From Aulostomus chinensis (lineage: Eukaryota > Chordata > Actinopteri > Syngnathiformes > Aulostomidae), in assembly GCA_037954235.1 (NCBI GenBank), contig JBBMOA010000022.1:5269501-5333500 (forward strand): a DNA stretch of 64,000 nt, written 5' to 3'. The notes below the pieces were generated by a model that did no database searches, was not told where the DNA came from, and worked only from the letters and a program-made list of their open reading frames with translations. A program made the translations under genes and the position numbers. Shown piece after piece: positions 1 through 11,308 of this stretch (within the stretch, counting starts at the first letter, position 1; each line of letters opens with the position of its first letter).

Positions 1-2401
1 TTTTTTTTATATCAAGAATTGCAATCAGTGGGTGGTGATGGTTCTTGGTATATTTGACCCTTTTGTACTGTTTTATCAATAATGGTGATGCTTGGCTGAA
101 AAGATAAACTCAAAATGTTTCTATTAGCTTGTTGTTTTAATCGGCGTCGCTATGCAGAGGACACTCGGATCCATTTTCTCTCATTTCGGCTCTATGGGAG
201 TTGAGTCAGAACCAAAAGGCCTGCGTGTTTTCATATTACGAGCCTCTTTTAAACCAAAGTTGACCTCAGTCTGGGTGGAGTAAACATCTGTTTGTGCGTG
301 TCACTTGCATAAATACCCCGCTGAGCTCTGAGTCTCAAATAAAGATGTCATCGCCCTGCCTGTACAGTAAATGTTTAATTTTGGTATTTAGCCTGCTAGC
401 ACATGATCAGGGCTCACTGCTGTGGGTGGCACTTGCTCTGCGTCAGTGGTGAGCGAGAAGTTAAAGCTGCAGGAATGACTGTATTGCAGCACTGAAGTGA
501 ATGAAGGGATTGGTGGAGTTTGTGAGAGGGAAGTTTATCTTGAGAGGTTTTGAATGCCTCTTGTAGGGTCAGCTGTCTGATTTAGCAGCTGAGTTACACT
601 CAACATGGACATATGGCTTTTGTAGTTTAATCTTGAGGCGACGAGCGTAACTGATTACATTTTACTTTACGGGGACGACTCGGAAGCGTGTTTTGTTTTT
701 CTGTAAACTTAAATCTGAAGACTCCAGATCTCATTTCATCTTTGAGTTTTGCCGCTTTTTTTCGCAGACACATTTCCTCTTTTCTCGACAAACGCCTACT
801 TCCCCTTTCTGTGCGTCACTCTCACCCTCTTGGTCGTTCTTTTACTTCAGGCGCCGCAAACCATTGTGAAGTCTGAAGCCTTTGTCTCTGTTTTACGATG
901 AAGTAAGCACTTCACTTACCGGCAGATATTGAGGCTAAAGTTGCTCTATTTTAAGGTGGTGGTTGCAGAGGAAGGAGGTTGATTGGGAGAAAAACGACCA
1001 GACCTCTTGTCAAGCTCTCCGTGAGGTGAGTCCTCATGGTGTGTTTTTTTTTTTTGGTTGGTTTTTTTAACATTACACAGGATGCAGTAGGCCTCAGGGT
1101 GCGGCCCCGCGCACACTCCTGCCTCTTTTCCTCTGCAGTGTGTCATCTGTGGGCACGAACATTGTGGTGAGATGTTTGCAGTCTGGAATCGTGAATGTCT
1201 GGGTACATACTGTACATGCTTGCTGGTTGATCTGAGATGGGACGCGGTGCGGTTTTCCACATCCAACCGGGGAAGAGTGGAAACGTCAAAGAACGGATGT
1301 GTTTTAAGACAGTTGAGGACTCCTGGTTTGAGGGGGATGGAAATGTGGTGTCAGTTAGTTTATGAATTTGGAATGGATAAGGACAGATCATAAGGCCCTC
1401 GCACTGCAGTTGCTGCATTGGAAAATCAGAACTTGGCAATATTAGAATTCCATACACAGTATAGATTAATCGTGTGCCTGAGGAGCTAAATTCACCTTGT
1501 TTTTTTTCCCCTTCTGGCAACGGCCTTCTTTTTTTTTTTGTCTCTTGTCTCTAAATGTTCCAGTGTTTTGATCAGCTGGGTTTGCAAAATGCCATCCAAG
1601 TACCTCTAATTGTTTCTGACTCACTTGTTTACCTCAAATTGCTGGCTTGCTCTGCTCGCTGCACACTATTTAAGCGACGCTTGTACCTTGTTCAGCAATA
1701 TTCTCCAGCTCCACGCTTCAGCTGCTCTCGTGTGTGTGTGTGCGTGCGTGTGTGTGCATGCGCGTACATTTATACAGGCATACGCACAGATTCCGTTGTA
1801 TATGCGCAGCGGTTGACTTGTTAATGTCCCACGAGCAGCCTAGAGGTTTTATTTTTTCTAAGCTCCCGATTCAGTAGTGCTGACATTTGACAGGATATCC
1901 TGGTTGCAGCATTCTAGAAAGAAGTGTGTAGGTTTGTGATACTAAGAGGTGCACAGGCCTGAGAGGAGTCATTAGGCAGCGATGACGACTGGCCCTGAAC
2001 GTCAGAGGATGCCACACTGATTTAATAAGGAATCAGATGATTTTGTTGGCTGTGCAGCAACATTTGACTCAGATTTCTTCATTGCATTCTTGGTCATTTT
2101 GCTTTGAATCTCTCAAAGCAAAGCATGGCACTTCCTTCTTTCAATCTAGAGACCGTATTTCCAAACCCAGACCCCAGCCTTCCCCCTCTTCCTTTTGTCT
2201 TCTTCCTTTATTTGTAGCTGTTTTGTCAGCCTTTTGTTTCCGAGCAGGCTTTTCCTGTGGGCTTGCTGCTGGCTATGTTGGAGAGAGATTGCGCACAACA
2301 CAGTGAATTTTTAAGATGCATGTTTTACTCTAGGGAGCATGGGAAGTTTTGTGATATTCTGCATGTGTGTCTGTGTGTGTAGTTCAATGTGCGTGCACGC
2401 A

Positions 2402-2404
<3 letters not shown>

Positions 2405-2450
<46 letters not shown>
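2405..2450. repeat. (AC)23 microsatellite
   Basis: Uninterrupted AC repeat; a mixed CT/CA tract follows at 2602-2669. Confidence 0.97.
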
Positions 2451-2452
<2 letters not shown>

Positions 2453-2601
2453 CTCCTCAAGGGTGTAACATGACCGTCATGTGGCTGGTGTGTGAAAGTC
2501 TGTGAGAGGGCAACAGTAATTTTCGGTCCTTTGCACTGTGTTGGTGGCCTTTTGTCTCTGCTCTTGGATAAAGGATGGTGTGCTTTTTGTACTTGCACAC
2601 A

Positions 2602-2630
2602 CTCTCTCTCTCACTCTCATCTCTCTCATG

Positions 2631-2661
<31 letters not shown>

Positions 2662-2669
2662 ACACACAC
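2602..2669. repeat. Compound (CT)n/(CA)n microsatellite
   Basis: CT repeats then CA repeats with short interruptions. Confidence 0.93.
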
Positions 2670-4651
2670 TCCAGCCCCTGTGGTGAAGCCGACCCTTTGT
2701 AGAGGCATCAGATGAAGACCTAGAATGGGTCCTTTTGAAATCTACCCAGCCCTTAACGCAGACACACCCGCGCCCAGCGACGGCGTGCACAGTCGCTGGA
2801 GTGCACACACTGAAGCACTCAAAATGCACATGATATTTTGAAACTTGATGTGTGCATACTTCTCTGTTCACCTACCAGAGCAGCTGGAGATGGAAGTATA
2901 AGAGGATTAATTTTCACAGTTGAGGAATTTTGATTGACATTGTGACCTCATGCTGCTGTTGCTGCTGCTTGTTTCATGGTCTGTGTGAATAAAAGAGTCA
3001 GAAAATGACTTTTTGTTGCTGCTTCGCCAAATTGGTTATATGCTGTTTATATGACCACGAATTTTAAAAAATATTGCCCAAAACCACGGAAATTATGGCT
3101 TAAAAAATGTGTCTAAAAATATTTGAAACAGATGGTTGAAGTCAGTGGTTGGAGTACAGTTTTGCATTCAAAACCGAGTAGTAGGTTTTGGCCAGCTGCC
3201 CACGTGGTCTGCTGCTGGAGAGTGAGGTTACATCATGTTATGGGTAGTTTTAGAGGCCATGAGGAGGTATAAACATGTGTCCCGTATAATCTCATCACAA
3301 TTGTGTCACGGGACAAGTTGAGCGCACATCAAGATCTAATCCCATATCAAAATTATTTTCATCTTCACGACATCCCTCCTGCCACCTCAGTTAGGCCTGA
3401 TCTTCTCTGAAATGTTGTCCCGTGATTGTTTGTCCTTGTAGAGTCAATCACAGCTTCTGAATTGCCCTGAGCAATGTCGATTTTTTTTTTTTTTTAACAG
3501 CGTCTGGTTAGTGCAAGTTTTGGAAAAAAAAAACAAACGTAAAATTTAGAATGAGACAGGCCGAATAAAACAATTTTGATGAGAAATCACAATTATGGAG
3601 CTTTATTTTCCTCTTGGGAGAGCACTTCAGATGATTTGTTCAAGGACCAGTGAAAAGGAAGGATTTAATACAGCATCCCAAAAGTAACTCTAGCCAATAA
3701 AACAAAAAGTTGAAGACTAGAAGAACAACTTCTGCAACTACTCATGGCTGCCTTTGTGAAAGAGGAGGAGAATCATCACTTTTGGCCAAGTCAAGATTTT
3801 GGACAAGATTTGTTATGCTAACAGTTAAAACCCACTTCCATTCATCATGCTATGCTAACTAGCCATAGCATAAGCTAATATCCTGGAAAGTTGATGTGTT
3901 CCATTGGCAGTGAAAGCAAACTTTTCCCTGTGATTTATTGAAAAAATGAGATCATATTACATTTGGTCGATAACACCCAGCACCCATCTTAGCTCACAAG
4001 AAGAGAAGAAAAGGGTGTCAAAAAGCTACACAAAATCCTCGCTTTCTTTACAGAGAATAATAAGGTGCATTTTGTCACCGTAAAATGTCATTTTGAGATT
4101 ATCAGGGGGTCCCATCTGTCAATTAGGAGGTCAGAGACCCCGTGAGACCCCCCTCCTGTGTTTTGCACAAACACTTTTCTTTGCTTTGAAGTCTTAGGCT
4201 GATCGGGTTTCAGTGCTGGTTGGTCACTGACATTGTAAAAAAAACAAAAAACAAAACAAAAAACTGCTGTCTCACGTTCTGGCCCATCATTAGAGTTCCT
4301 AAATGTCCCGAGAGACCCTGCAGGAATAATGTGCTTTACTGCCTCCCCTTCAGCTCCCCCTTCTCATTTAATTAGACACAGTTGAATGTTTAAAACTGTG
4401 CAGCAGGTGCGGCTGCAGGTGTTGGGCCATGGCGAAGTTTTTTGAGCATATAAATGCAGCCCATTTATTATGAATGTTTGTGTGAATTATGCGTTTTTGT
4501 CATTAAGCTGTATGGGAAATTGCAAAGAGATGGTTCGTCATCTCAAGAAATGTGCTAATAAGCTTCTTTGCCAAGGGATGAGATCAGTATCACATGTTAG
4601 TGAATATGAAGTAACCTCTGGCTAGCTTAGTTAAGCATCAAGCCATGATAT

Positions 4652-5240
4652 GACGGAAGATGAACTTCGGCCAAAAAGGGTATTTTGCCTTTTCAAGTCC
4701 TCAGAGAGATGATTTTCCCTCCTGCATTATGTTTTTGTGACCCCAGAACGCAGAAAGGGCCAGCTACGTATATTTAGCTTGAAGCTAATTGGGACAGATG
4801 GCTAACAATAGCAAAACTGCACCAAATCATTCATTTAAAAAAAAACACACAAATCACACCGTGAATGAACAACGCTTGCAGTTGGGTGCAGCTGTGAACG
4901 GGAGCAGGCGATCTGGTTGATCGGAGTGCTCCAGCTGGAAGTGGAAGCGTCGGTTCGTTTTAGTCTCAAATCAAAGAGTTTGTGGTTTACTGAGCATCGG
5001 GATAAATACAATGTGGGTTAGACTGAAGGCCCTTGAAGGCTTTCGTTAGTTTTGTTGTTGTTAGCCATCAGTTACCTTCAAGCTGAATGTATGTGGCTGG
5101 CTCTGTCTGCATTCTGGAGACACAGAGAAGTGAAGCAGGATGGGGGGGGGGGGGGGGAATCCTCTTTGTGAGCTTCTTGTGAGGCACCTTTTGAATTTAA
5201 AAGTGAAAACACTCTTTCTGGGTGAAGTATCACTTTAACT
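4652..5240. repeat. MITE-like dispersed repeat, copy 1
   Basis: Shares ordered blocks with 53514-54130: CTCCTGCATT, GTGAC then CAGAAAG, AGCTTGA.GCTAAT, GATGGCTAACAA, TCAAGCTGAAT then TGTGGCTGGCTC, CTGCATTCTGGAG, and the end GGGTGAAGTATCACTTTAA. The left end is worn. It contains a 16-nt poly-G at 5142-5157. Confidence 0.65.
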
Positions 5241-5690
5241 CCCTTGATCATATTCTGCTTTTAATGCCATTATGTCCTGCTCAATGTCTTTGTCCTCCTT
5301 CCTCCTTTCTCTCGCTCTTCCTTCACCATTATCACCTTCACCACTCTCTGCTCTCTTGTTCCCTCTCCTCCCTCCGCCGACGGTGTGACCCTCGCGTTAC
5401 ACACCATGAATTATTGAGGTGAAACCCAGCACTCTCTCTGCTGCCCAACAAATCACAGTACTTCTCTGTGTCTCTGTTTCATCTCTGATTACCCTCTCTC
5501 CCCTCTTTATTGATGGTTTTGTACCTTGATTTTAACCTCTGGCTGCAGATCAGATCACCAGGTTTTGAAGGTAACATGAGATTTTGGTTTCTTTCCCACC
5601 TTTTTTGAAGCTAATCTTGAGGAATTATGGCTTGTGTGTCCCAGCCTCCTCTCTGGTTACAGCAGGTGGGCTTGAAGCCAGATTAACTTC

Positions 5691-5714
5691 ACACACACAC
5701 ACACACACACACAC
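5691..5714. repeat. (AC)12 microsatellite
   Basis: Uninterrupted AC repeat. Confidence 0.95.
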
Positions 5715-6269
5715 GATGAGCAAACATACAGATTTCAATACCTCGCTGGACTGGAGCCCAGTTAGACTAGCGGTTTGATGATTCTGGCAGTGTTATTGGA
5801 TACAGTACATTAGTTTAATTAAACCAGTGGAAGTATTTTGAACGTATATTAATGAATGAAGGGGAATGTGGCGTCTGCTTAATGCTTTTTCCTACATAAA
5901 GTATTTTTTGGCTAGATTCTGACAAGACAGGCTTGGCAAGAAAGGAGGAGAAATTGATTAAAGCATTAACCATAGGATATCGGTAGACTAAACGAATGAA
6001 CAGAGGAAAAGAGACGAGGAAGGAAACGGGGTTCGATTCTGAGAAACTGAATGTTGATTAGGGGGGAAGATGGAGTGATTTGTGTGTGTGTCCCGTTTGC
6101 AGACAACACACACTCTTATATTCCCCAGCAGCTTGCAGCAACTCACCTTCTCTGACATGATGAGCTCTGACAGCAGCGAGCTCGATAACAAGGCTCCATT
6201 TACACTGTAAAGGGAGCTTTGAGTGATATGACAGAGCAACAGATTGGGTATTGATATGATGCACAGTAA

Positions 6270-6281
6270 CACACACACACA

Positions 6282-6341
<60 letters not shown>
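6270..6341. repeat. Compound (CA)n(CT)n(CA)n microsatellite
   Basis: CA repeats interrupted by a short CT block; a complementary (TG)n lies at 6473-6517. Confidence 0.95.
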
Positions 6342-6471
6342 AGGTGCTGATTTCTGGGAAAAATAATGTTGATCAAATGAGCGTTGCACTGCTGGTGTGT
6401 TGAACCATGTCTCTCAATTACGTTTGAGTCTATTTTCAAAGGATTTACTGTGGCTGTCAGCATTGGATCAG

Positions 6472-6472
<1 letters not shown>

Positions 6473-6517
<45 letters not shown>
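6473..6517. repeat. (TG)n microsatellite
   Basis: Uninterrupted TG repeat 131 nt after a CA repeat; a (TC)n/(AC)n tract follows at 6594-6633. Confidence 0.95.
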
Positions 6518-6519
<2 letters not shown>

Positions 6520-6591
6520 TCACTTTCATTTGTTATTGTAGCCATCATTTCTTTGGGCTAAGATGACAAATCTAAAAAGTGCATCTCCAAA

Positions 6592-6633
<42 letters not shown>

Positions 6634-8201
6634 GGGTGCAGCATTCTCACCAAATTTAGTGTTGGGATTGAAAACACAGTTGTCATCTCTTCACCAGCAT
6701 CCTCTGGATTACTACACACTGTAAATTAGATTAGTCAGATTATCTTATTATTCAGAGGGAAAGTCTTATTTTTCTGTGCAGAGGAAAAACCACATGGATG
6801 CTCTACTCAGTAAATGCTGAAGGTCAACGCTTAGAAGCGAAGCTGAAGTCAGACTGGAAATTCTGACTACAGTTTGTCCCCAACTAATGAAGAAAGTCTA
6901 CTACTAATGTACTCCTGTATGCACTCCTGAAAGATTGTAACATTTCCACATTAAAATGTCTAAAAATGGCCAGACCTAAGTTATATATTTTGTTAAGTTC
7001 CAAACCCACCCCGGTTGCTACAACATTCTCTTCAATTTATTTGTACTGTGACTGTTTGGACCACAGATAACAGTTGCAGAAGCTCCCCGGCATTTCTACC
7101 TCGCCAGGGAACATGTTTTCTGCCTGAGTCACACCAGATGTAAATGTCTGTTGTCTGTCAACAAAAAAACAACAGCAACTCCCTGGATCCCGAGCTAATT
7201 CAGGTCAACAAGCTACGTCCAGCATTTCTACCGAAATGTACCAAATGATCCACGCCGGAGCTGATAAATCGACTCATCCTTTAAAAACGACCTCAAACAT
7301 CTCTGACATTTCTCTTCCAGAGCGTCTTTTGTCTGTTAGTAGACGCAGGTGCTGCTAAGTGGTGATGATTTATTGGTACATATTTATATCTTGGCTAACA
7401 AGCAATATTAAGCAGCCAATAATGATAAACAATATGTCGATATCGGCTATTATCAATGATAATTTTGTCATTTTAAAGTTCACCGTCCTTTTCTCCTCCA
7501 AATACGTTCATCTTAGTTACAGACGGAATGTCTCGTGCTGATAGTGACGTCAATCACAGATTCCATAGCCGGTGTGTGCATCACATGAACCGTGACACCG
7601 ATACTGACCGTTCAAATAAACTCCTTCCATCTGCATCACAGTTCATGCATTTCATCACAACTTTTGCTCCATTAATTGGAAGCGCTGTGGGATTTTCTAC
7701 AGCCTGATGTAAACAAATATTGATATTCATGAAAACAGCTTCCGGTGTCGGAATCATCATCAACAAGAGAGAATTGGACGAGAACTGACAAACTGGTGAA
7801 TTTATGATTACCTATGATGCCGAAAACGTAAAAATCAGACTTATTCTTGAAGTTTTTGCACTTATAATCAGGAGCCTCAGCTTCACTGCTTTCACTGAGT
7901 GTCTGTTCTTCTGTCAGCGTGGAAGGAAAAACTGTGTCTGGATGACTAACGCGCTGTCGTCTGTAATACAACTGAATGAATCACAGGTTTTGCGTGTATA
8001 GTATGTGTAGCGTACTGAATCTTGTCTTTGTGTGTATAATTCAGGATCATAAATGACGCTGGCGTGGAACTCCACCTGCTTTCTCCAGCTCTGAGCTCAA
8101 AGGTCGTGTTCCTCCAGATGTCTGTCACAGCGTTTTACGTCTTTTTTGCTCCCCACCACCTTGCTGAACCAATAATGGGGACCAGACGTGACATTGTCCC
8201 T

Positions 8202-8221
8202 GGGGGGGGGGGGGGGGGGGG
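8202..8221. repeat. Poly-G run (20)
   Basis: Twenty consecutive G on the + strand. Similar runs of G or C occur at 5142, 9105, 11824, 15841, 30909 and 57432. Confidence 0.95.
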
Positions 8222-8649
8222 CAGAGGATCTCTCAAGCTAACTGAATGAAACCAAAGTCTTCATGCTGTGTTAGGAAGCCTCTGTAATCTTCAGTCAATC
8301 CTCACTGACACTTCCTCCCTCTTATGTGAATGGCCAGATTCAAAGCAGAGGGGTGGGGTGACTCATTTTGGGGGAGTTCAGTTGTGACAAACGTGACTTG
8401 AGTATGACACGCGCTTCGGAAAGAAAGATGCATCCACATCTCGAGCCATTGATGCAGCGGCTGCCATGGCAACGGGCCCTTGAATAAAGGCTGTGTGGAT
8501 TATTATGGGGTGACTCACACACACAACACCAGATCAGTTTAGTGACGTATATCTTTTAATTGGTTATCAAACACAGTGTAATACACCAGCGCGCACACAC
8601 ACAGATCTGGAAAGTGCACACACACATTTCATCACTCACTATTCTGCCT

Positions 8650-9107
8650 GTGGTCATTTATATATTCTCATTCCTCTCATTCTCATTTAATGTTTTCATG
8701 ACTGTTTACATTGTGGATTCTCACCGAAGGCATTAAACTATGAGTGAACACAGATGCAATTATGTAGTAATCAAAAAAGTTTGAAATAACTCCAAACATA
8801 TTTCATATTTTAGATTCTTCAAAATGGCCACCCTCTGCTTTGATTACTGCTTTGCTCTCTCTTGGCGATCTCTCCGTGAGCTTCATGAGGTCGTCACCTG
8901 AAGCGGTTCTCCAACAGTCTTGGAGGAGTTCCCAGAGAAGCTGAGCACTTGTTGGCCCTTTCCGGCTTCACTCTGGTCCATCTCATCCCAAACCCTGTGG
9001 ATTGGGTTCAGGTCAGGTGACTATGGAGGCCAGGTGTGTGGTAGCCATGCTGGTTCAGTGTGCCTTCAATTTTGAATAAATCCCCACCAGTGTCACCAGC
9101 AAAGCCC

Positions 9108-9155
<48 letters not shown>

Positions 9156-10150
9156 ATTACACCTCCTCCTCCATGCTTCACGGTGGGAACCATGCATGTA
9201 GAGAACATCCCTTTACCTTTTCTGCATCACACAAAGACACTACAGGTGGAACCAAAGATCTCAAATTTGAACTCATCAGACCAAAGCACAGATTTTCACT
9301 GGTATGAGGTCCACTCCTTGTGTTCTTGGGCCCAAACAAATCTCTTCTGCTTGTTGCTTTTCTTTAGCAGCACCATAAAGGCCTGATTGGTGCAGTCTCC
9401 TCTGAACGGTTGATGTAGAGACGTGTCTGCCACTAGAACTCTGTGTGGCTTTTATCCGGGCTCTAATCTGAGCTGCTGTTAGCTTGTGATTTCTGAGGCT
9501 GGTGACCCTGAACTCTTCCTCAGCAGCAGAGGAGACCCTTGGTCGTCCTTTCCTGGGGCCGTCCTCATGTGAGCCAGTTTCGTCGTAGCGCTTGATGGTT
9601 TTTTGCGACTGCACTCGGGGACACATTCAAAGTTTTTGCAATTTTACAGACTGACTGACCTTCAGCTGATTAAGTAATGATGGACTGTCGTTTGTCTTCA
9701 CCGAGCTGATTGGTTCCTGCCATACCATGAATTCTAATGGTGGTCAAACAGAGCTGTCAGCCGTGTACCAACCTGACTTCTGCACAACACAACTGATGGT
9801 CCCAACCCCATTAAGACGGCAACAACATTCCTCAAATGAACCCTGACAAGGCGAACCTGAGAAGTGAAAACCGTTTCAGGTGATGACATCATGAAGCTCA
9901 TGGAGGGAAGGCCAAGGGTTTGCAGCGCTGGCAACAAAGCGAAGGGGGGCCACTTCGAGGCATCTAGAATATAAAACATATTTACAGTGATTTAACGATT
10001 TTTGTCTTTGCTACGTAATTCCATATATCTTGCTTCATGTATCTGATGTCTTCAGTACGCATCACCAGCGTACAAAGTCGTAAAAGGTTTGTCATGTCAT
10101 GATCATGATGATTAAATGATGTACATCCCAGTAAAAATAAAGAGATGATA
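8650..10150 (-). mobile_element. Decayed Tc1/mariner-type transposon of the fish Tc1-like group
   Basis: Long inverted terminal regions face each other: the stretch around 8800-8905 (TTCAAAATGGCCACCC, GCTTCATGAGGTCGTCACCTG) is repeated in reverse complement around 9875-9985. Between them, on the minus strand, is Tc1-like transposase sequence: an open stretch at 9626-9276 carries the HTH region (TIKRYDETGSHEDGPRKGRP, LTAAQIRARI), and near 9030-8980 the reverse complement encodes DLNPI, the motif before the final catalytic acid. Frameshifts, stops, an internal deletion near 9030-9040 that removes the middle of the catalytic domain, and a poly-C/(CA)n insertion at 9105-9154 make it dead. Overall layout matches Tc1-like elements of zebrafish as recalled. 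Exact outer ends and the TA target duplication could not be fixed. Confidence 0.85.
9105..9154. repeat. Poly-C(20) plus (CA)15 inside the Tc1-like relic
   Basis: Located where the transposon would carry a short GCACCCCCACACCAT-like stretch, which suggests local expansion from element sequence. Confidence 0.9.
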
Positions 10151-11240
10151 TTAAAAGATCATGTATGATCAGTCAGAACGGCGTATTAAGAATCATAGTA
10201 ACGAAGAAACATAATTCAAAGGGAAACAAAATACATTACAATGAAATAAAGATAAGTGAAAGTGAAATAAAATTCATAGATAAAAGTGCAGCAAAAACAA
10301 CAGTCATTAAAAAAAAGTGTAGCAGAGAGAAAGTGCAAGGCTGTTCAAACGCTCGGGTAAACAGATGTGTTTTAAGCTCTCTTTTGAAGGTGTCTAGCGA
10401 GCCGGCTTCCCTGAAATCTATCGACCGTTTGTTCCACAGTTTTGTGGCGTGATTGACAGAGGCTGCATCACCCTTCTTCTTTCTGCCGGTGCTGGAAACA
10501 TAAAAAAAACGAAACAAAAAAACAGCTGCAGATGATCGCAATGTTCTAGAGGGTACGTAGCAAACAAGGGAGTTAGCAATGTAACTCGGTCTTTGCACAT
10601 TTAGAGCTTTGTGTATAAGGAGGAGGTGGTCAATAAGGTCAGTTCTGAAGGCTGCAGGAAGCCAGTGCAGGGCAGCTAAAACTGGACTGATGTGCTCTCT
10701 CTTCTTGGTTTTGGTCAACATCTGAGCTGCAGAGTTTTGGATGAGCTGGAGTCTCTCAGAGGACCGGTAAAAAGCTACATTACAGCCGTCCTGTCGACTT
10801 GAGGTGAAGGCATGAATCTGCTCCTCAGCACCTTTTTTGGTTTACGAATGTGTGATGGAAGTCTGAGGTGGAAAAAAAATGATGTATTGGTCACCTTATT
10901 CATGTGGGAGCTGAATCTCAGATCTGAATCTAAGATAGCACCAAGACCTGGAGCCTCAGCTCTGATCCATGGAGTTCATTTCCCCAGGTTAATTGTTAAC
11001 TTTTTGGTTTGGGCCCAACGAGCAGGATTTCAGTTTCATCCTCGTTTAATTTTGAGAAGTTATTGCTCATCCATTTATTTATTGCCAAATAGACAGTTGG
11101 TGATAGGGTTAATAGCTGCAGCATCATTTGGTTCTGCAGATATGTACAGTTTTGTATCATCCGTGTAACTATGGAAACATGCATTGTGGTCTCTGATGAT
11201 GTCACCAAGTGGCAGCATGTAGCATGTGCAGTGATATTCA
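10140..11240 (-). mobile_element. L2-like non-LTR retrotransposon, 3' fragment of reverse transcriptase ORF
   Basis: Read on the minus strand, the part near 11220-11000 encodes a degraded reverse-transcriptase catalytic region (TDDTKLY-type box), then MSNNFSKLNEDETEILLVGP. The part at 10721-10330 encodes ISPVLAALHWLPAAFRTD, LLLIHKALN, PSYIANSL, PSRTLRSS, KLWNKRSIDFREA and TFKRELKTHLF. These are the typical order and wording of the C-terminal end of fish L2-type LINE ORF2. Frames change between the two halves and the linking region (about 10720-10990) has stops, so it is non-functional and 5'-truncated, as is usual for LINE copies. Confidence 0.85.
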
Positions 11241-11250
11241 TGTATATGTA

Positions 11251-11308
11251 TCTAGATAGATCTAGATCTGTCTAGATAGATCTAGATCTAGATAGATCTA
11301 TCTAGATC
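11251..11308. repeat. Palindromic TCTAGA/GATAGA simple repeat
   Basis: Tandem copies of TCTAGATAGA and TCTAGATC; each unit contains the palindrome TCTAGA, so the block is self-complementary. It lies just past the 5' limit of the L2-like fragment. Confidence 0.85.

Noticed and set aside
9060..9386. + strand frame with Pro/His-rich repeats
   Set aside because: Antisense to the Tc1-like relic and its poly-C/CA tract.
10236..10721. 161-codon minus frame as a host gene
   Set aside because: Its sequence is the C-terminal part of an L2-type LINE ORF2, not a host gene.
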